NCBI GenBank assembly: GCA_030145425.1
Contig: JAQYVO010000057.1
Location: 1-33,100, forward strand
Direction: 5' to 3'
DNA length: 33,100 bases
Source of the DNA: Chromatiales bacterium
GTDB taxonomy: Bacteria; Pseudomonadota; Gammaproteobacteria; Chromatiales; Chromatiaceae
Shown one piece after another: positions 7,756 through 15,774 of the stretch. Both the position numbers and the translations under genes were made by a program. The number at the start of each line of letters is the position of its first letter. Positions within the stretch are counted from its first letter, which is position 1. The notes beneath the pieces are model-generated. The model saw nothing but the letters and a program-made list of their open reading frames with translations. It made no database searches and was not told where the DNA came from.

Positions 7756-9415
7756 GGCGGGAGCGACCGATGGATCGGCTTAGCAGGATCACCGGTACGA
7801 TACCCACCGCAACAATGGTGAGCGATGCCAGGGACGCGTCGGCCAGCCTTTCGTCAGAGGCCAGTTCGTAGGCGCGAACGGCAAGGGTATTGAAGTTGAA
7901 TGGCCTCAATATCAAAGTCGCGGGCAGTTCCTTTAGTACGTCGACAAAGACCAGCAGCAGGGCCGTTACCAGGCTGCCCTTTAGCATGGGGACATGGACC
8001 CGCCGGACGGTCTCGGCGGCGCCGGTACCCATGGAACGGGAAACCTCGTCCATGGACGGCCGTATCTTTGCGAGACCGGCTTCAACAGTCTGCAGCGAGA
8101 CCGCGAGAAAGCGCACCAGGTAGGCAAACAACAGTGCCGCCAGGGTGCCGCTCAGCAGCAGGCCGGTGGAGAGGCCGAACTGACTGCGCGTCCACGCATC
8201 CAGCCCGTTGTCGAAAGCAGCAAACGGGATCATGACCCCTACGGCGATAACGGTGCCTGGAACTGCGTAACCCATGCCGGCTATCCGCACGGCGAGCTGC
8301 ACGGCCCAGTTTCCATGGAGCCTTCTGCCGTAGCCCAGGAAGAGGGCAAGCGCCAGGGCGAGCAGGGAAGCGATGCCGGCCAGTTCCAGACTGTGCCAGA
8401 CCAGGGACAAAAATTGGGCATCCAACCTCTCATCGGCGGTGGTGACAGCCCAGATCAACAGTTGCCCAGCGGGCAGCAGAAAACCGAAAAACAGGATGCC
8501 GAAGCAGAAAAGCGCGGCGCCCGCTCCACGCCACCCCGCCAGAGGGTATCGCCGAAGTACCTGGTGGCGTTGGCTGGTGTGATGGTAGCGTGCACTGCGG
8601 CGTGAACTGCGCTCCAGAACCACCAGTACGAACACAAACAGTAAAAGCACCGCGGAAAGCTGTGCCGCGGCAGCGGTGCTGTCCAATCCGAACCAGGTAC
8701 GAAAGATACCGGTGGTGAAGGTGGCTACGCCGAAATATTGAACCGTCCCGTAATCGGCAAGGGTTTCCATCAACGCCAGGGACAATCCGGCGACGATGGC
8801 GGGTCTGGCCAGCGGCAGCGCAACGGTGAAAAAGGTACGCCAGGGCCCATTCCCCAGGGTCCTGCTCACATCCAGAACACACAGCGACTGTCCGAGAAAA
8901 GCTGCACGGGAAAGCAGGTATACGTAAGGGAAGAGCACCAGGGAGAGCATGACTGCGGCACCTTCCAGGGAACGTATCTCCGGGAACCAGTAATCGCCAT
9001 AACTCCACCCGGTCCATTCCCTGAGGAGAGATTGGGCCGGCCCGGCAAAGTCGAACAGACCGGTGTAGGTGTAGGCAATGATATAGGCGGGCATGGCCAT
9101 GGGGAGCAACAGGGACCACTCGAACAGCCTGGAGCCGGGAAACCGGCACATGCTGGTGAGCCATGCGGAACCTACGCCCAGGATGAGCACCCCAATGCTC
9201 ACCCCCAGCATCAATAGCAGGGAGTTTTTCACATAATCCGGAAGTACGGTTGAGACCAGGTGATGCCAGACTTCACCCGCGGGGACCAATAGAAACCCAA
9301 GTATGACAATCACGGGCATGGCGAGCAGGCTCGCGATGAGCACTACACCGCCCCGCCATACCGAAGTGCCCGATATCATCGGGCTTGTTCCGGGCAGGGA
9401 TTCCGTTATTGCCAT
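7739..9415 (-). CDS. fbpB: ferric iron ABC transporter permease (two-domain)
   Basis: This 558-residue, highly hydrophobic protein is made of two tandem BPD-transp-1 permease halves, the hallmark of FbpB-type iron permeases. Each half has an EAA-like loop: DVSRTLGNGPWRTFFTVALP in the first and EVSRSMGTGAAETVRRVHVP in the second. These loops contact the ATPase. About six transmembrane helices per half are visible, for example VLIASLLAMPVIVILGFLLV near the N-terminus. It lies between fbpA (27-28 bases away) and fbpC (17-base overlap). The start at 9415 has no strong ribosome site; a later in-frame ATG is possible. Confidence 0.9.
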   Translation of the reverse strand: MAITESLPGTSPMISGTSVWRGGVVLIASLLAMPVIVILGFLLVPAGEVWHHLVSTVLPDYVKNSLLLMLGVSIGVLILGVGSAWLTSMCRFPGSRLFEWSLLLPMAMPAYIIAYTYTGLFDFAGPAQSLLREWTGWSYGDYWFPEIRSLEGAAVMLSLVLFPYVYLLSRAAFLGQSLCVLDVSRTLGNGPWRTFFTVALPLARPAIVAGLSLALMETLADYGTVQYFGVATFTTGIFRTWFGLDSTAAAAQLSAVLLLFVFVLVVLERSSRRSARYHHTSQRHQVLRRYPLAGWRGAGAALFCFGILFFGFLLPAGQLLIWAVTTADERLDAQFLSLVWHSLELAGIASLLALALALFLGYGRRLHGNWAVQLAVRIAGMGYAVPGTVIAVGVMIPFAAFDNGLDAWTRSQFGLSTGLLLSGTLAALLFAYLVRFLAVSLQTVEAGLAKIRPSMDEVSRSMGTGAAETVRRVHVPMLKGSLVTALLLVFVDVLKELPATLILRPFNFNTLAVRAYELASDERLADASLASLTIVAVGIVPVILLSRSIGRSRHEQAT

Positions 9416-9443
9416 GGGATTGTAGTAAGCCGGGGGTGTCGAT

Positions 9444-10472
9444 CTATTTCCAGCCGGCCCGGTCCATCAGTCGGACGGCATCCGGATTGAGCTCGCCCAG
9501 GCGGTCCAGATTCAGGGTGTCCATCCTGAAATTACCCCAGCCTTCAAGCGTCGGGTTGACGGGTATGTCCGGACGCACGGGATACTCTCCGTTGATGTCG
9601 GCATACCACTGTTGGGATTCGTCATTGAGCAGAAACATGATCAACCTGATTGCATTGTCTCGATTGCGGGCGGAGTGGGTTACTGCCGCGCCGCTTATGT
9701 TCACATGGGTTCCACGACCCGCTTGATCAGGCCAGAATACCCGGAGCTTTGCTGCTGCCGCCCGTTGCGCCTGGTCCTTGGAATCGATCATGGCGGCAAA
9801 ATAGTAAGTATTGGCGATGGCGATATCACAGACCCCCGCCGCGGCCGCCTTGATCTGATCCCGATCACCGCCTCTTGGGGGCCGGGCAAAATTTCCGACG
9901 AACCCCTTGGCCCAGGCTTCGACTTTTTCACTGCCGTCGGCAGCTATCATCGAGGCGACCAGAGACTGGTTGTAGATGTTGTCGGACGAGCGTATGCAGA
10001 TACGTTTTTTCCATTGTGGATCGGCCAGTGCCTCATAGGTGGAGAGTTCTGCCGGAGCCACCTTGTCCCGGACATAGAGAATGGGTCTGGCCCTGAGGGA
10101 AAGTCCGTACCAGTGGCCTTCCGGGTCGCGGAACATCCCGGCCATCCGTTCATCGTCCCCCGGCAGTCGAGTGGCCTGGGTAACCCCCGATGCCTTGGCC
10201 CGATGCAGTCTGCCGGCATCGGTGGTGATCAGCAGATCCGCCGGAGAGTTTTTTCCCTCGCTCTGCAGGCGCTTCAGGAGGGCATCCGCCTTGCCGGTTA
10301 CCAGGTTGACCTGTATCCCCGTCTCTTCCGTAAACCTGTCAAGCAGGGGCTTGATGAGATTTTCCTTGCGCGCCGAGTAGACGTTGACTTCCTCCTCGGC
10401 TGCTGAGCCGAGGGGTGGAAGACAGAGCGAGACAATGAGCAGCAGGCCCAGCGGGAGGTGTCCGATTCGCAT
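9444..10472 (-). CDS. fbpA: periplasmic ferric iron-binding protein
   Basis: This 342-residue protein begins with a clear signal peptide, MRIGHLPLGLLLIVSLCLPP, cleaved near GSAA-EEE. The mature start EEVNVYSARKENLIKPLLDRF is typical of FbpA-type solute-binding proteins. The paired tyrosines in IANTYYFAAMID match the Fe(III)-coordinating tyrosines of FbpA. Further family blocks are VTGKADALLKRLQSEG, SPADLLITTDAGRLHRAKASG and GTHVNISGAAV. The start at 10472 is chosen for the upstream GGAG 8 bases away and for the signal peptide; extended starts up to 10526 would run into the Fur box. It captures ferric iron for FbpBC and is likely repressed by Fur through the site at 10523-10541. Confidence 0.92.
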   Translation of the reverse strand: MRIGHLPLGLLLIVSLCLPPLGSAAEEEVNVYSARKENLIKPLLDRFTEETGIQVNLVTGKADALLKRLQSEGKNSPADLLITTDAGRLHRAKASGVTQATRLPGDDERMAGMFRDPEGHWYGLSLRARPILYVRDKVAPAELSTYEALADPQWKKRICIRSSDNIYNQSLVASMIAADGSEKVEAWAKGFVGNFARPPRGGDRDQIKAAAAGVCDIAIANTYYFAAMIDSKDQAQRAAAAKLRVFWPDQAGRGTHVNISGAAVTHSARNRDNAIRLIMFLLNDESQQWYADINGEYPVRPDIPVNPTLEGWGNFRMDTLNLDRLGELNPDAVRLMDRAGWK

Positions 10473-10522
10473 TGGGTTATCTCCAGATACCAGTTGAAAT
10501 ATTATGGAATTTAGACAATTAT

Positions 10523-10541
10523 GCAAATGATAACTATTATC
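10523..10541 (-). promoter_or_regulatory. Fur box upstream of fbpABC
   Basis: The sequence GCAAATGATAACTATTATC matches the 19-base Fur consensus (GATAATGATAATCATTATC) at 15 of 19 positions. It lies about 50 bases upstream of the fbpA start, where a promoter is expected. Iron-replete Fur would repress the iron importer. The divergent gene at 10714 starts about 170 bases away and could share the control, but this is uncertain. Confidence 0.75.
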
Positions 10542-10713
10542 GTTTAAATTTCAAGGGTAGAGATCAGGAAATCGGGGATGCGGACGAATCGGATATGCAC
10601 ACCATGCACGCTTTTGACCTCGGGCAGTTATCCCGTCCCTCCGAACGTCTAGAATGCCCGCAGCACTTATTCGTCGAATCCAGATAAACCAAATCAATTG
10701 AAATAGTCGAAAA

Positions 10714-11082
10714 ATGAATACAATCAGGTTCTCAACCCATTTACGGGGTGCCCTTTGTGCAACCGTTTGCCTCCTCATTCCAGGCATCTCGGCATCCGTG
10801 TCGGATGATCAATACGAAAGTATCCAGGCACTGGGTGTACTCAATGGTGTGGCCCTGCACTGTCGCTATCTGGAAGAGACACAACGCATGAAACAGGCCC
10901 TGATCAGTACCTTGCCCAAGAGGAGGGAGTTGGGGATGGCGTTCGATCAGATCACAAATGACGCTTTTCTGGGCTTCATCGAGCGCAACGAGACTTGTCC
11001 CGAGGCATCGGACTTCGGGGAGTCCGTGGACAAGGCCATCCATAATCTCAAACAATCCTTTTCGAACAGGGATTCCGAATGA
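10714..11082 (+). CDS. small secreted protein, unknown function, upstream of SCO fusion
   Basis: This 122-residue protein was not recognised. It has an N-terminal signal peptide, with the hydrophobic run GALCATVCLLIPGISAS and predicted cleavage around residue 27-29. The mature part is about 95 residues, apparently all helical, with exactly two cysteines (in LHCRYLEE and NETCPEA) that could form a disulfide or bind metal. Its TGA stop overlaps the ATG of the next gene in an ATGA arrangement, so the two are translationally coupled and probably work together in the periplasm. No strong ribosome site precedes the ATG. The Fur box about 170 bases upstream may or may not affect it. It is real as a gene given the signal peptide and coupling; its function is unknown. 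Confidence 0.65.
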   Translation: MNTIRFSTHLRGALCATVCLLIPGISASVSDDQYESIQALGVLNGVALHCRYLEETQRMKQALISTLPKRRELGMAFDQITNDAFLGFIERNETCPEASDFGESVDKAIHNLKQSFSNRDSE

Positions 11083-12491
11083 AACGTTTTTTTCGGAGAG
11101 GATTCATACCGCTTCTTTTTCTGTTCCTGATGATTCAGGCTCCCTGGTCCCAGGCTTTCGAGGGATTTCGGGTGGTGGCAACGACCAAGCCGGTTCACTC
11201 CCTCTTGGCAGGCCTGATGCAGGGTGTGGAGGGTTTGTATCTATTGAAGCATTCGGGGCCCGGCGGTCAGCCCTTGACGGAGCAGGATAAAAAGCAGGTC
11301 GCGAATGCAGACCTGGTGGTCTGGATGGGGCCGGGGTTGGAGCCTGATCTTGGAAGCGTTCTGCAGACGAAGCGTTCTGAATCCCTGGTATTGAATCTAT
11401 TAAATATGCCTGCCCTGAAGATTCTGCCGGCACGCTGGAACGAAAATCTCCCGGATCCCTTCTTCTGGATGGATACTCGAAACGCCATTCTCCTCCTGGA
11501 TGAGTTGACCCGGATTCTGATGGACGCAGACCCCGGTCGGTCCCACCTGTATCTGCGAAACCGTAAAGCCTTTCTACCCGATATCCAGCAGATCGACCGG
11601 GAGTTCGAGTATGGGTATAGGGGGCTGAGAGGGGGCATCGGCGTGCTGTACCACGATGTGCTCCAGTATTTCGAGCAGGCCTATGCCCTGCATATCGGCG
11701 AGATACTGACTGTGCCGGGGTGGAAGGTGGATACAGGTTCCCTGCTGAAAGCCCGTGCCCGGATCAGGGATGGTGAGTTCGATTGTGTCCTTACCGATAT
11801 CTCACTTCCAGCGCCTTTGCTGCCCTTGATGATCCGGGGATTGAGCGTCGATACCGGAGAACTGGATGTATTCGGGAGCCGAATGGAGGCCGGGCCCGAT
11901 CTGTACGTGCAAATGATGAGGTACAACACGCAGGTCATTCGGGATTGCGCGAAAGCGGGGTTGTCCCCCAATATCGCAACGGATGATGCCCCCGTGGCCT
12001 CTGAACCGCTCGGTGGTAAATTCATACTTACGGATCATCGGGGCCGCCTGGTCAGAGACGCCGATTTCCTCGGGCATTACAGCCTGATCTATTTCGGCTA
12101 CACCGGCTGTCCGGATATCTGCCCCAATTCACTGCAGGTCATGTCGCTGGCTTTGAAAATGCTAGGGGATAAGGCGGATCGGATTCAGCCTTACTTCATC
12201 ACCTTAGACCCGGATCGGGACAAGGTGGGTGTGATGAAAGACTATGTCGGCTATTTCGATCTGAGTCTGATTGGCCTCACGGGGAGCCGGGCCATGATAG
12301 ACAGGGTTGCGTCACAGTACCGGATTCGATACGAAAAGGTCGTGGAACCCGGGAGTGACCCGGACACCTATTTGATGGATCACTCCGCCGGTCTGGTTTT
12401 TCTGGGGCCGGATGGCCGGTTTATCAGCCGATTCGCCTACGGCATCACGCCGAAACAACTGGCCGAGAAGCTCAACGACGCTCTGCCCTGA
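11079..12491 (+). CDS. fusion of ZnuA-like metal-binding domain and SCO copper chaperone
   Basis: One 470-residue frame joins two families. After a signal peptide (residues 1-27, ending WSQAFEG), residues about 28-310 resemble ZnuA-type Zn/Mn solute-binding proteins: VVATTKPVHSLLAGLMQGV, ANADLVVWMGPGLEPDL, and YHDVLQYFEQAYALHIGEI. The ligand sites are only partly kept. H192 in YHDV matches one ZnuA histidine, but the HDY site is replaced by a HSGPGG stretch and the His of HxW reads FFW. Residues about 318-470 are a full SCO1/SenC thioredoxin-fold domain: GKFILTDHRGR, FGYTGCPDICP (C344, C348), FITLDPDRD and MDHSAG (H435). These supply the Cys-Cys-His copper site used to load cytochrome oxidase CuA. 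The gene is coupled to the small secreted protein upstream. It probably acts in the periplasm in copper or oxidase assembly; the role of the ZnuA-like half is unknown. Confidence 0.85.
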   Translation: MKRFFRRGFIPLLFLFLMIQAPWSQAFEGFRVVATTKPVHSLLAGLMQGVEGLYLLKHSGPGGQPLTEQDKKQVANADLVVWMGPGLEPDLGSVLQTKRSESLVLNLLNMPALKILPARWNENLPDPFFWMDTRNAILLLDELTRILMDADPGRSHLYLRNRKAFLPDIQQIDREFEYGYRGLRGGIGVLYHDVLQYFEQAYALHIGEILTVPGWKVDTGSLLKARARIRDGEFDCVLTDISLPAPLLPLMIRGLSVDTGELDVFGSRMEAGPDLYVQMMRYNTQVIRDCAKAGLSPNIATDDAPVASEPLGGKFILTDHRGRLVRDADFLGHYSLIYFGYTGCPDICPNSLQVMSLALKMLGDKADRIQPYFITLDPDRDKVGVMKDYVGYFDLSLIGLTGSRAMIDRVASQYRIRYEKVVEPGSDPDTYLMDHSAGLVFLGPDGRFISRFAYGITPKQLAEKLNDALP

Positions 12492-12507
12492 AGGGTCTTC
12501 GTGAGGG

Positions 12508-13422
12508 TCAGGCCGTGGACTTGAGTTTACCGTTATGAAAAAACTCGCACTGCCGAAGAAACCCCTCCGTGGTTTTCGGCATCGGGACCCGGGCCTCAGA
12601 GAGATAAGTGATCAAGGCGGCACCTTCATTGATCAGCTTCATACCTTCGGCGATATGCTGTCGTGTGTGGACGTTGTCATCCGCACCGGGAGAATCCGGT
12701 TCGAATGCTTCCACCGCTTCCCTGGCGGCAATGAACGCGGGCCAGACGACGAAGAAGGCATCGTCGGTTTTCATGGTCTCGATCTGCAATTTGGCGGAAG
12801 AGGTCAGAAAATGGAGTTTTCTGACGATCCCTTTGAACAGGGAATCCGTCTCCAAGGCCTCGATGAGTCGGGTTGCAACAAGATCGATGTCCGCCATGGT
12901 CTGGGCGATCTTGCGATAGCGGGATTCGAACATCTTGCTTACGGGCTGGATAAAGGCCTTTAGGGGTTCACCCCAGAGTTCATCTATACCCTCCTCGCCA
13001 CTGTAGTGTTTGACATGTTTACCCAGTTCCAGCGCCTGTCGGAAGCACTCCTCACACTGGAGCATCAGCTCGTTGTCAGGGCTGAGCTTTACCCCTCGGC
13101 TCTCCATTTCCACAATTGCAGTGAAGATATCGGTAGCCCGATTGAACAGGGCACCGGCGAGCATGGCACCATTGACCCGCTTTCTGGCAGGGCCGGATTC
13201 CCTCTGGTAAGCTGCGCGGGCAACCTCGAGACGTCCTCCAGGAGTGTTGATGCCCGCTTCAGTGTGGTGGAAGGTTCGACGGGTCAGACTGTCGATTTGC
13301 TCTTTTCGGTTCGCGAGAGTATCCATGGGAACCGGATAGTAGCGAATCCAGTAGTTGTCATAGAAAATGCGCTCCTTACCGTCAAAATCCCTGCGAGTGC
13401 CGTTCTCGGGTTGATCGCTCAT
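12508..13422 (-). CDS. hypothetical helical protein
   Basis: This 304-residue soluble protein was not recognised. There is no signal peptide and no membrane helix. It appears almost entirely alpha-helical, with long amphipathic stretches such as RYRKIAQTMADIDLVATRLI. One CxxC pair (LQCEEC), followed by HVKHY, could bind a metal. The start at ATG 13422 is preferred; the only longer start is a TTG at 13437. It is convergent with the SCO fusion (16 bases apart) and divergent from the HypC-like gene across a 140-base promoter region. Divergence from hydrogenase accessory genes may hint at a link, but nothing in the sequence proves it. Confidence 0.6.
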   Translation of the reverse strand: MSDQPENGTRRDFDGKERIFYDNYWIRYYPVPMDTLANRKEQIDSLTRRTFHHTEAGINTPGGRLEVARAAYQRESGPARKRVNGAMLAGALFNRATDIFTAIVEMESRGVKLSPDNELMLQCEECFRQALELGKHVKHYSGEEGIDELWGEPLKAFIQPVSKMFESRYRKIAQTMADIDLVATRLIEALETDSLFKGIVRKLHFLTSSAKLQIETMKTDDAFFVVWPAFIAAREAVEAFEPDSPGADDNVHTRQHIAEGMKLINEGAALITYLSEARVPMPKTTEGFLRQCEFFHNGKLKSTA

Positions 13423-13446
13423 GGTCACCGGGCCCAATGCAGGGCG

Positions 13447-13475
13447 CTGTCAGTTTTCGTACCAAACATTATACT
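13447..13475 (+). promoter_or_regulatory. candidate sigma-70 promoter for the hypC/hupK pair
   Basis: A -35-like CTGTCA (13447-13452, 4 of 6 consensus bases) and a -10-like TATACT (13470-13475, 5 of 6) are separated by 17 bases. They lie about 90 bases upstream of the HypC-like start. This is based on sequence match alone. Confidence 0.35.
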
Positions 13476-13562
13476 GTGTATGGTAGTTCAGGTATCTGCC
13501 TGTGTATATGAAAAAACAATATCCTGGGATGGGCGTTCGGGGACGGAAATGAGGTTGTATCC

Positions 13563-13856
13563 ATGTGTATAGGCATACCCATGCAGATTATCGAACAGCG
13601 AGAATACTCGGCATTGTGCCGCGGGCGAAATGGTGAAGAGATGATCGAAACCCTCATGATAGGCCCTCAACCCGTGGGGAGCTGGATTCTGAAACACCTG
13701 GGTATGGCCAGATCCGTTATCAGCGAACAGGACGCCCGGCGCATCGACGGCGCCCTGGATGCCGTGGAGGCGCTGGCCAGGGGAGATGCCGATGTAGACA
13801 TCGATAGCCTGTTTCCCGATCTCACCGATCCGGATCGCCGTCCCGGAGGCTGGTAA
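13563..13856 (+). CDS. HypC/HupF-family hydrogenase maturation chaperone
   Basis: This 97-residue protein starts with MCIGIPMQIIE, the HypC-family signature in which Cys2 is essential. The family carries the Fe(CN)2CO unit with HypD or chaperones the hydrogenase large-subunit precursor. The length slightly exceeds HypC (about 80-90) and is closer to HupF, a HypC paralogue. The C-terminal acidic stretch DADVDIDSLFPDLTDPD is not part of the core fold. The gene is followed 14 bases later by a HupK-like gene, a pairing known from uptake hydrogenase (hup) clusters, so HupF is the more likely role. No hydrogenase structural gene is in the window. Confidence 0.82.
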   Translation: MCIGIPMQIIEQREYSALCRGRNGEEMIETLMIGPQPVGSWILKHLGMARSVISEQDARRIDGALDAVEALARGDADVDIDSLFPDLTDPDRRPGGW

Positions 13857-13870
13857 TACCCAATTTCCCA

Positions 13871-15064
13871 ATGTCTCAGGAGTCATCTCAAGGCGGTATC
13901 GAAGGCCGGCTGTTCATACGGGTGAGGCGCTCGGGCAAGGGCCGCGCAGCGGTCGATATCCATTCCACACGCCCGCTTTCCACACCCCGGATATTCACCG
14001 GCAAGACTCCCCGGCAGGTCCTATCGACACTGCCCCTGCTTTACAGCGTTTGCGGAACCGCCCAAGGGTGTGCCGCCGTGGAAGCGCTGGAGCAGGCATC
14101 GGGAGAATCGGCACCGCCGGAAATCCTTCGTGCGAGAAGGGCAATTGTCCTGGCCGAGATCGCCAGGGAGCATCTCTGGCGCATCGAGCTGGACTGGTCG
14201 GCATATCTGGGGACGGCGCCACGCAAGGCTACCTTGACGGCGGCGGCGGACTTTATGGATCAGTTCAGGAAAGGGTTGTTCCCCAACGGTGATATGTTTG
14301 AGCCCGGTGGGGGAAGGTTGAACGAGACCCTGGATGAAGCCCTGGAGCAGGTTGAAAATCTGGAGGATCTCCTCAGAAGGGACATATTCTCTCAGTCCCC
14401 GGAGAAGTGGTTGGCCCTGGGGACTGAGGAGCAGCTGGATTATTGGGCCCGCGGCAGCACATTATCCGCTGCCGGCATGTTGACCCGGGTGACGGAAGAA
14501 GGATTAAGCGGATTGGGCCGTGCCGAGGTATCCGGCCTTCCGCTTTTGTCCGTCGATGCACTGGAAAAGCGATTCAGGGCAACAGATGCGGAAGCATTCA
14601 TCGAACAGCCGACCTGGCAGGGCAATGCCATGGAGACAACCGCGTACACCCGACAGAATAATCATCCACTGTTGCTGAATCTGGCCAAGAAATACGATAA
14701 TGGTCTGAAGCCGCGGCTGACGGCGCGTCTGATCGAACTCGGAAAAATACCCGGCAGACTGAGGTCAGTGATGCATGAGGGGGAATTCCTGACCGTCGGC
14801 TGCGGATCGAGTGTTCCCGGAACCGGCATATCCCAGCTGGAAGCTTCCCGAGGACGTTTGATACACCGGGTAGAACTGGATGAGGGTGTCGTAAAGCGTT
14901 ATCGGATTCTGGCTCCCACAGAGTGGAATTTCCACAGACACGGGGTTCTGGTCAAGGGCCTGTCCGCTATCGATGCGGAATCCATCGAAGTCTTGAGACG
15001 CAACACAGGGTTATTGGTCAGTGCAATCGACCCCTGTGTGGGATACAGTCTGGAAATCAGTTGA
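13871..15064 (+). CDS. hupK: HupK-like hydrogenase accessory protein (degenerate large subunit)
   Basis: This 397-residue protein looks like a [NiFe]-hydrogenase large subunit that has lost its active-site ligands. The N-terminal motif normally RxCGxC reads VCGTAQGCAAVEALEQA. The C-terminal DPCxxCxxH reads DPCVGYSLEIS, so only the first cysteine remains. The central blocks, including REHLWRIELDW and FHRHGVLVKGL, still align by eye with large subunits. This pattern fits HupK, an assembly scaffold in which the Ni-Fe site is built before transfer to the real subunit. It follows the HypC/HupF-like gene by 14 bases, as in hup operons. The start at ATG 13871 has only a weak ribosome site. Confidence 0.72.
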   Translation: MSQESSQGGIEGRLFIRVRRSGKGRAAVDIHSTRPLSTPRIFTGKTPRQVLSTLPLLYSVCGTAQGCAAVEALEQASGESAPPEILRARRAIVLAEIAREHLWRIELDWSAYLGTAPRKATLTAAADFMDQFRKGLFPNGDMFEPGGGRLNETLDEALEQVENLEDLLRRDIFSQSPEKWLALGTEEQLDYWARGSTLSAAGMLTRVTEEGLSGLGRAEVSGLPLLSVDALEKRFRATDAEAFIEQPTWQGNAMETTAYTRQNNHPLLLNLAKKYDNGLKPRLTARLIELGKIPGRLRSVMHEGEFLTVGCGSSVPGTGISQLEASRGRLIHRVELDEGVVKRYRILAPTEWNFHRHGVLVKGLSAIDAESIEVLRRNTGLLVSAIDPCVGYSLEIS

Positions 15065-15083
15065 ACTGCTTGCTGGTGGATGC

Positions 15084-15485
15084 CTATGTATCCCGTTCAA
15101 AGCAGTGTTTTTCCGCCTTTATTCTGCGAAGTATCGCGATCCGCTCTTCTGCCGGTTGATTACGGGCACGGTCATTCAGGGTGCCGTAGGTCGGTACAAG
15201 GAGAAGGGCGTAGGCAACAGGCGCCATGGTGGTGCCGACGAATATGGCCGTTCCAACATAGGGGTCTTCGTAGAATCCGGGCCTGTAGCTGTAGGTCAGG
15301 GGAACCTGGGCGGCAATTTCCCGTTCCAATTCAATACAGGATTTGGCAATGTCTTCCTGCGTGAATTCCGGTAAAACGGGTGTGCGGTAAAGGGCGGATG
15401 CCTGTTGAGAGATGCCTGCCAGAGACAGCACCACCAGCAGGGGTCGAAGCAGGCGTAGTCGTGCAGACAGGATTGTCTTCAACAT
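15084..15485 (-). CDS. secreted or membrane-associated protein, unknown function
   Basis: This 133-residue protein was not recognised. It has a signal peptide (LLRPLLVVLSLAGISQQASA) and a second hydrophobic stretch, TAIFVGTTMAPVAYALLLVP, around residues 75-95 that could be a membrane helix. Two cysteines occur in the mature part: KSCIELE and EKHCFERD. The end, RIAILRRIKAEKHCF, is basic and helical. The start at 15485 is well supported by AGGAGA about 8 bases upstream; the longer start at 15536 lacks one. It is convergent with the HupK gene, 19 bases away, and divergent from sucrose synthase. Confidence 0.65.
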   Translation of the reverse strand: MLKTILSARLRLLRPLLVVLSLAGISQQASALYRTPVLPEFTQEDIAKSCIELEREIAAQVPLTYSYRPGFYEDPYVGTAIFVGTTMAPVAYALLLVPTYGTLNDRARNQPAEERIAILRRIKAEKHCFERDT

Positions 15486-15774
15486 GATGGGTGGTCTCCT
15501 TTGATAGGGTCCGCATTGGCACTCGGTCAATACCACGTTGACGTTGTACTAGTATACATCGACCGAACTCGCGATTGATTGAGTGCGAATTGTGCAACTC
15601 TCTGAAAAAACACAGTTTTAATCAGGGATTATTATTTGACGATTATTTACAGGCTGGCATTGCAGAACCCTTCGCGACAGCCGATATAAGAGCAACAGGA
15701 TACCCCGAAAACCTGTTTACAATGCAAATGACGGACGGTTTTTCGGACGATTGACCCCTAAACGGAGCGCAGGC

